Shown here: in pieces, positions 61,841-64,000 of the stretch
How the letters are laid out: each line of letters opens with the position of its first letter
Numbering within the stretch: position 1 is the first letter of the stretch
DNA from: Opitutia bacterium
Lineage (GTDB): Bacteria; Verrucomicrobiota; Verrucomicrobiia; Opitutales; Opitutaceae
Reading direction: 5' to 3'
Assembly (NCBI GenBank): GCA_016187945.1
Contig: JACPIT010000001.1
Span: 124,001-188,000 of the forward strand
DNA: 64,000 nt
Made by a program: the position numbers and the translations under genes
Notes under the pieces: generated by a model
Seen by the model: only the letters and a program-made list of their open reading frames with translations
Database searches by the model: none
Told to the model about the DNA's origin: nothing

Positions 61841-62584
61841 TCAATCCGGTGCGGAGGTGTCGCGATCGGACGGCGACGGGGGCGGGACGAGGCCGCCCGT
61901 GACGGTGCGAAAGGCGTCTTCGGAAATGCCATGGCTGACATCGAGTCCGAAGCGGTCGTGGAGGTAGGCTTCGATCGAGAGCCACTGGCCGTTGTGCCAG
62001 AGTCGGCGCGTCCAAGCGCACATGCGGACGGGCGTGCCGCGTTGGGCGATGAAGGGCGAGGCGCTGTTCTTCAGCTCGTCGATCTCGCGCAACGCGCGCA
62101 CGGCTTCGAGCCCGGCGCACGTGGCGTCGGCGAGGGCCTGGAGCCAGTCAACCGTGGCGCGATCGGGTTCGCGCGGTTCCGCCCAATAAACGCCGATCGC
62201 GCCGAACGGCTCGCGGCTGCGGATCGGCACCATCACCAGCGAGCGCACGAAGGTGGCGCGATAGGCGTCCTGCGGCACGCGCACATCCGTGCGCACGTCG
62301 GGGATCACGACGGCGGCGCGATGCTGCATCGCCCAACCGCTGACGCAGTGCGCCATCGGAAAGCGGCGCCCTTTCCAAAGCGGGGCGATGGCGTCCTCGT
62401 CGACGTAGTAGCACAGATCGCCGTCGGGCAGGACGAAGCTCGCGCCATCGGCGTTCGCGCCGACGCGCGCGGTGTGTTTCACGATCTCGACGATCTCGCT
62501 GACGGTCCGGCAAGTCGACAGGCGTTGCACCGCGTCGATGAGCAGACGCGCGCGATCCTCCGCAGGCGATAAGGTGACGGGCAT
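61841..62584 (-). CDS. GAF-domain protein
   Basis: A protein of about 247 residues. Residues 10-165 form a GAF domain: LIDAVQRLSTCRTVSEIVEI, GANADGASFVLPDGDLCYYV, RSLVMVPIRSREPFGAIGVY. The C-terminal 60 residues (AWTRRLWHNGQWLSIEAYLH, SHGISEDAF) match a short motif with SHGI often found at the ends of sensor or regulator proteins. No output domain is visible. The ATG at 62584 was chosen; another ATG is at 62599. Confidence 0.82.
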   Translation of the reverse strand: MPVTLSPAEDRARLLIDAVQRLSTCRTVSEIVEIVKHTARVGANADGASFVLPDGDLCYYVDEDAIAPLWKGRRFPMAHCVSGWAMQHRAAVVIPDVRTDVRVPQDAYRATFVRSLVMVPIRSREPFGAIGVYWAEPREPDRATVDWLQALADATCAGLEAVRALREIDELKNSASPFIAQRGTPVRMCAWTRRLWHNGQWLSIEAYLHDRFGLDVSHGISEDAFRTVTGGLVPPPSPSDRDTSAPD

Positions 62585-62703
62585 TGCGCTGGGGAACACC
62601 GGAAAGATACCTCCTTTCCTCGAGTCGCGATAGAGGGAAATCGGGATTTCTTCCCGATGGCGGATTTTTGCGGCTGGTGTGGTGCGCCGCCCGACACGGC
62701 GGC

Positions 62704-63183
62704 TCAGGCAACCACCGCGATCTGGTTCTCCGCTTTTCGCCCGCCGACGTCGAGCAGCAGCACGTCGCCTTGCTTGCGGCCCAGCAACTGGCGGCCGAGC
62801 GGCGACTGCGGGGTGACGACCATCACGGACCCGCCGTCCACGGCCACCTCGGTGCCACCGGCGCGCGGGCCGATGAAGTAGCGGGATTTACCCGCCTTGC
62901 CTTCGAGCGTGACGAGCGCGCCGAGGCCGATCGGGTCGGCGGCGGCGAAATCGCGGACGGGGAGCACGCGAAATTGCGCGACGGCCTGTGCGGCTTCTTC
63001 GGCGGCCTTCGACTGGCCGTGGGCGAGGTAGGAGGCCTCGAGGCCGCGCGTGTCGTATTTGTCCTCGGCCTTATTCTCGTCGTCCGTCGCCTCGGCGTGC
63101 GTGGCGAGGGCGGCTTGGGTCATCGCTTCCAACTCGGCAGTGAGGTGGGCGAGGAGTTGATCGAGCAGAGCGCGTTTGGTCAT
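62704..63183 (-). CDS. GreA/GreB-like transcription factor
   Basis: A protein of 159 residues. The N-terminal half is helical (LTAELEAMTQAALATHAEAT) and acidic, and the C-terminal domain has SVMVVTPQSPLGRQLLGRKQ followed by GD, the GreA/B C-domain signature. It likely binds the RNA polymerase secondary channel. It is shorter in the coiled-coil than classical GreA, and similarity there is low, so cleavage activity is uncertain. Confidence 0.8.
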   Translation of the reverse strand: MTKRALLDQLLAHLTAELEAMTQAALATHAEATDDENKAEDKYDTRGLEASYLAHGQSKAAEEAAQAVAQFRVLPVRDFAAADPIGLGALVTLEGKAGKSRYFIGPRAGGTEVAVDGGSVMVVTPQSPLGRQLLGRKQGDVLLLDVGGRKAENQIAVVA

Positions 63184-63216
63184 GCGGGAAGTCGTGGGGC
63201 GACGGCGGGGAAATTT

Positions 63217-64000
63217 TCAGCGCGGTTCGTCGCCGTAGATCGCGACGACGGGCGGCTGGCCGGCGATGTGGTAAGCGCGATACATGCCTTCGGAGTTGAA
63301 ATCGGTCATCACGTTGCCGCGCGCATCGATGCCGATCACGCCGCCGTCGCCGCCGAGTTTGGCGACTTTGGCGAGGGTCGCGGCGGCGGCGGCGCGCAGG
63401 TCTTTGCCCTGGTATTCCATCTGGGCGGAGATGTCGTGCGCGACGACGCTGCGGATGAAAAACTCGCCCCAGCCGGTCGAGCTGACGGCGCAGGTGGCGT
63501 TGTTGGCGTAGGTGCCGGCGCCGATCACAGGGACGTCGCCGACGCGGCCGAATTTCTTGTTCGTCATGCCGCCGGTAGAAGTGCCGGCGGCGAGGTCGCC
63601 GTGCTGGTCGAGCGCGGCGCAGCCGACAGTGCCGTATTTTTGCTCGCGCTTGAAGTGCTCGTCGCGGAGTCCACCGGGCGAGGCGGGACCGAGGGGGACG
63701 GAGGCGGTGCCGTTGTCTTTCTTGGCTTCGAGTTGCTTGGCGCGCTCGAGCTGTTGGCGGCGAAAATCGGTTTGGAAATACTCGCGCGGCGTATGCTCGT
63801 AGCCGAGTGACTCGGCGAATTTCTCCGCGCCGTCGCCGATGAGGAAGACGTGCTTGGATTTCTCCATGACGTCGCGCGCGAGGTGCAGCGGGTTTTTGAT
63901 GTGTTGCACGCCGGCGATGGCGCCGGCTTGGAGCGTGGCGCCGTTCATGATCGCGGCATCCATCTCGCAGAAACCGTCGGCGTTGAGCACGGCGCCCTTG
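63217..64000 (-). CDS. Isoaspartyl peptidase/L-asparaginase (T2 family), N-terminus outside window
   Basis: The 260 visible codons run off the right edge. The nucleophile region KYGTVGCAALDQHGDLAAGT has the catalytic Thr (GTVG). STGGMTNKKFGRVGDVPVIG and ANNATCAVSSTGWGEFFIRS are the substrate-binding blocks. KGAVLNADGFCEMDAAIMNG is the start of the conserved alpha-subunit part. The precursor should self-cleave at the Thr. The first ~60 residues are not seen. Confidence 0.92.
   Translation of the reverse strand, partial: KGAVLNADGFCEMDAAIMNGATLQAGAIAGVQHIKNPLHLARDVMEKSKHVFLIGDGAEKFAESLGYEHTPREYFQTDFRRQQLERAKQLEAKKDNGTASVPLGPASPGGLRDEHFKREQKYGTVGCAALDQHGDLAAGTSTGGMTNKKFGRVGDVPVIGAGTYANNATCAVSSTGWGEFFIRSVVAHDISAQMEYQGKDLRAAAAATLAKVAKLGGDGGVIGIDARGNVMTDFNSEGMYRAYHIAGQPPVVAIYGDEPR

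Overview
The window is high-GC bacterial DNA that looks chromosomal and most likely comes from Verrucomicrobiota, probably an Opitutaceae-like organism. This assignment is inferred from gene content: an array of ADOP-type orphan permeases, an ECF sigma factor paired with a TPR kinase, a monomeric isocitrate dehydrogenase, few Shine-Dalgarno sites and many palindromic intergenic repeats. I saw no rRNA, tRNA or CRISPR array.

Region 1 (1-36.5 kb, all minus strand) is dominated by ten large MacB/FtsX-type permeases of the ADOP family (about 800-865 residues each, the first cut by the window edge). No ABC ATPase gene lies among them. Between them sit a TPR plus beta-propeller exported protein (10.8-12.1 kb), a tandem pair of DUF4097 proteins (12.4-14.0 kb), a glycine-rich ALK-like protein, and two small paralogues that share the C-terminal motif VQEVATGNIGLIDP. 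Next come a Ser/Thr kinase with its ECF sigma factor (24.7-28.3 kb), a DGQHR/DndB-like protein, and a run of small genes (dimeric alpha-beta barrel, VOC, DUF3788, TonB C-domain) ahead of the last two permeases.

Region 2 (36.7-46.2 kb) has mixed orientation. It holds an alpha/beta hydrolase, an AHSA1/SRPBCC protein, a YkgJ-type cysteine-cluster protein, a PhnB-like VOC protein, a 912-residue subtilase with a large unrecognised C-terminal half, a DUF1842 protein and an MFS transporter. A four-helix-bundle gene here is broken by a 173-bp MITE-like element. A related 154-bp element sits directly after the YkgJ gene. Both elements have 5-bp target duplications.

Region 3 (46.2-64 kb) holds housekeeping and accessory genes: monomeric isocitrate dehydrogenase, a Ski2-like helicase, an RhlE-like helicase, a methyltransferase/PAP2/Lgt-like triple fusion translationally coupled to an unrecognised upstream gene, a DTW-domain tRNA modification enzyme, S4 and FKBP proteins, an AbrB-Doc toxin-antitoxin pair, an EamA transporter, Tex, a decayed DUF72 gene, a GAF protein, a GreA/B-like factor and a truncated isoaspartyl peptidase.

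The main themes are envelope and periplasm functions without an obvious energy source (ADOP array, TonB C-domain, DUF4097, propeller), several short secreted or structural beta proteins of unknown role, and an unusually rich set of palindromic or inverted repeats in the gaps. In one case the termini of such a repeat supply the stop codons of two convergent genes.
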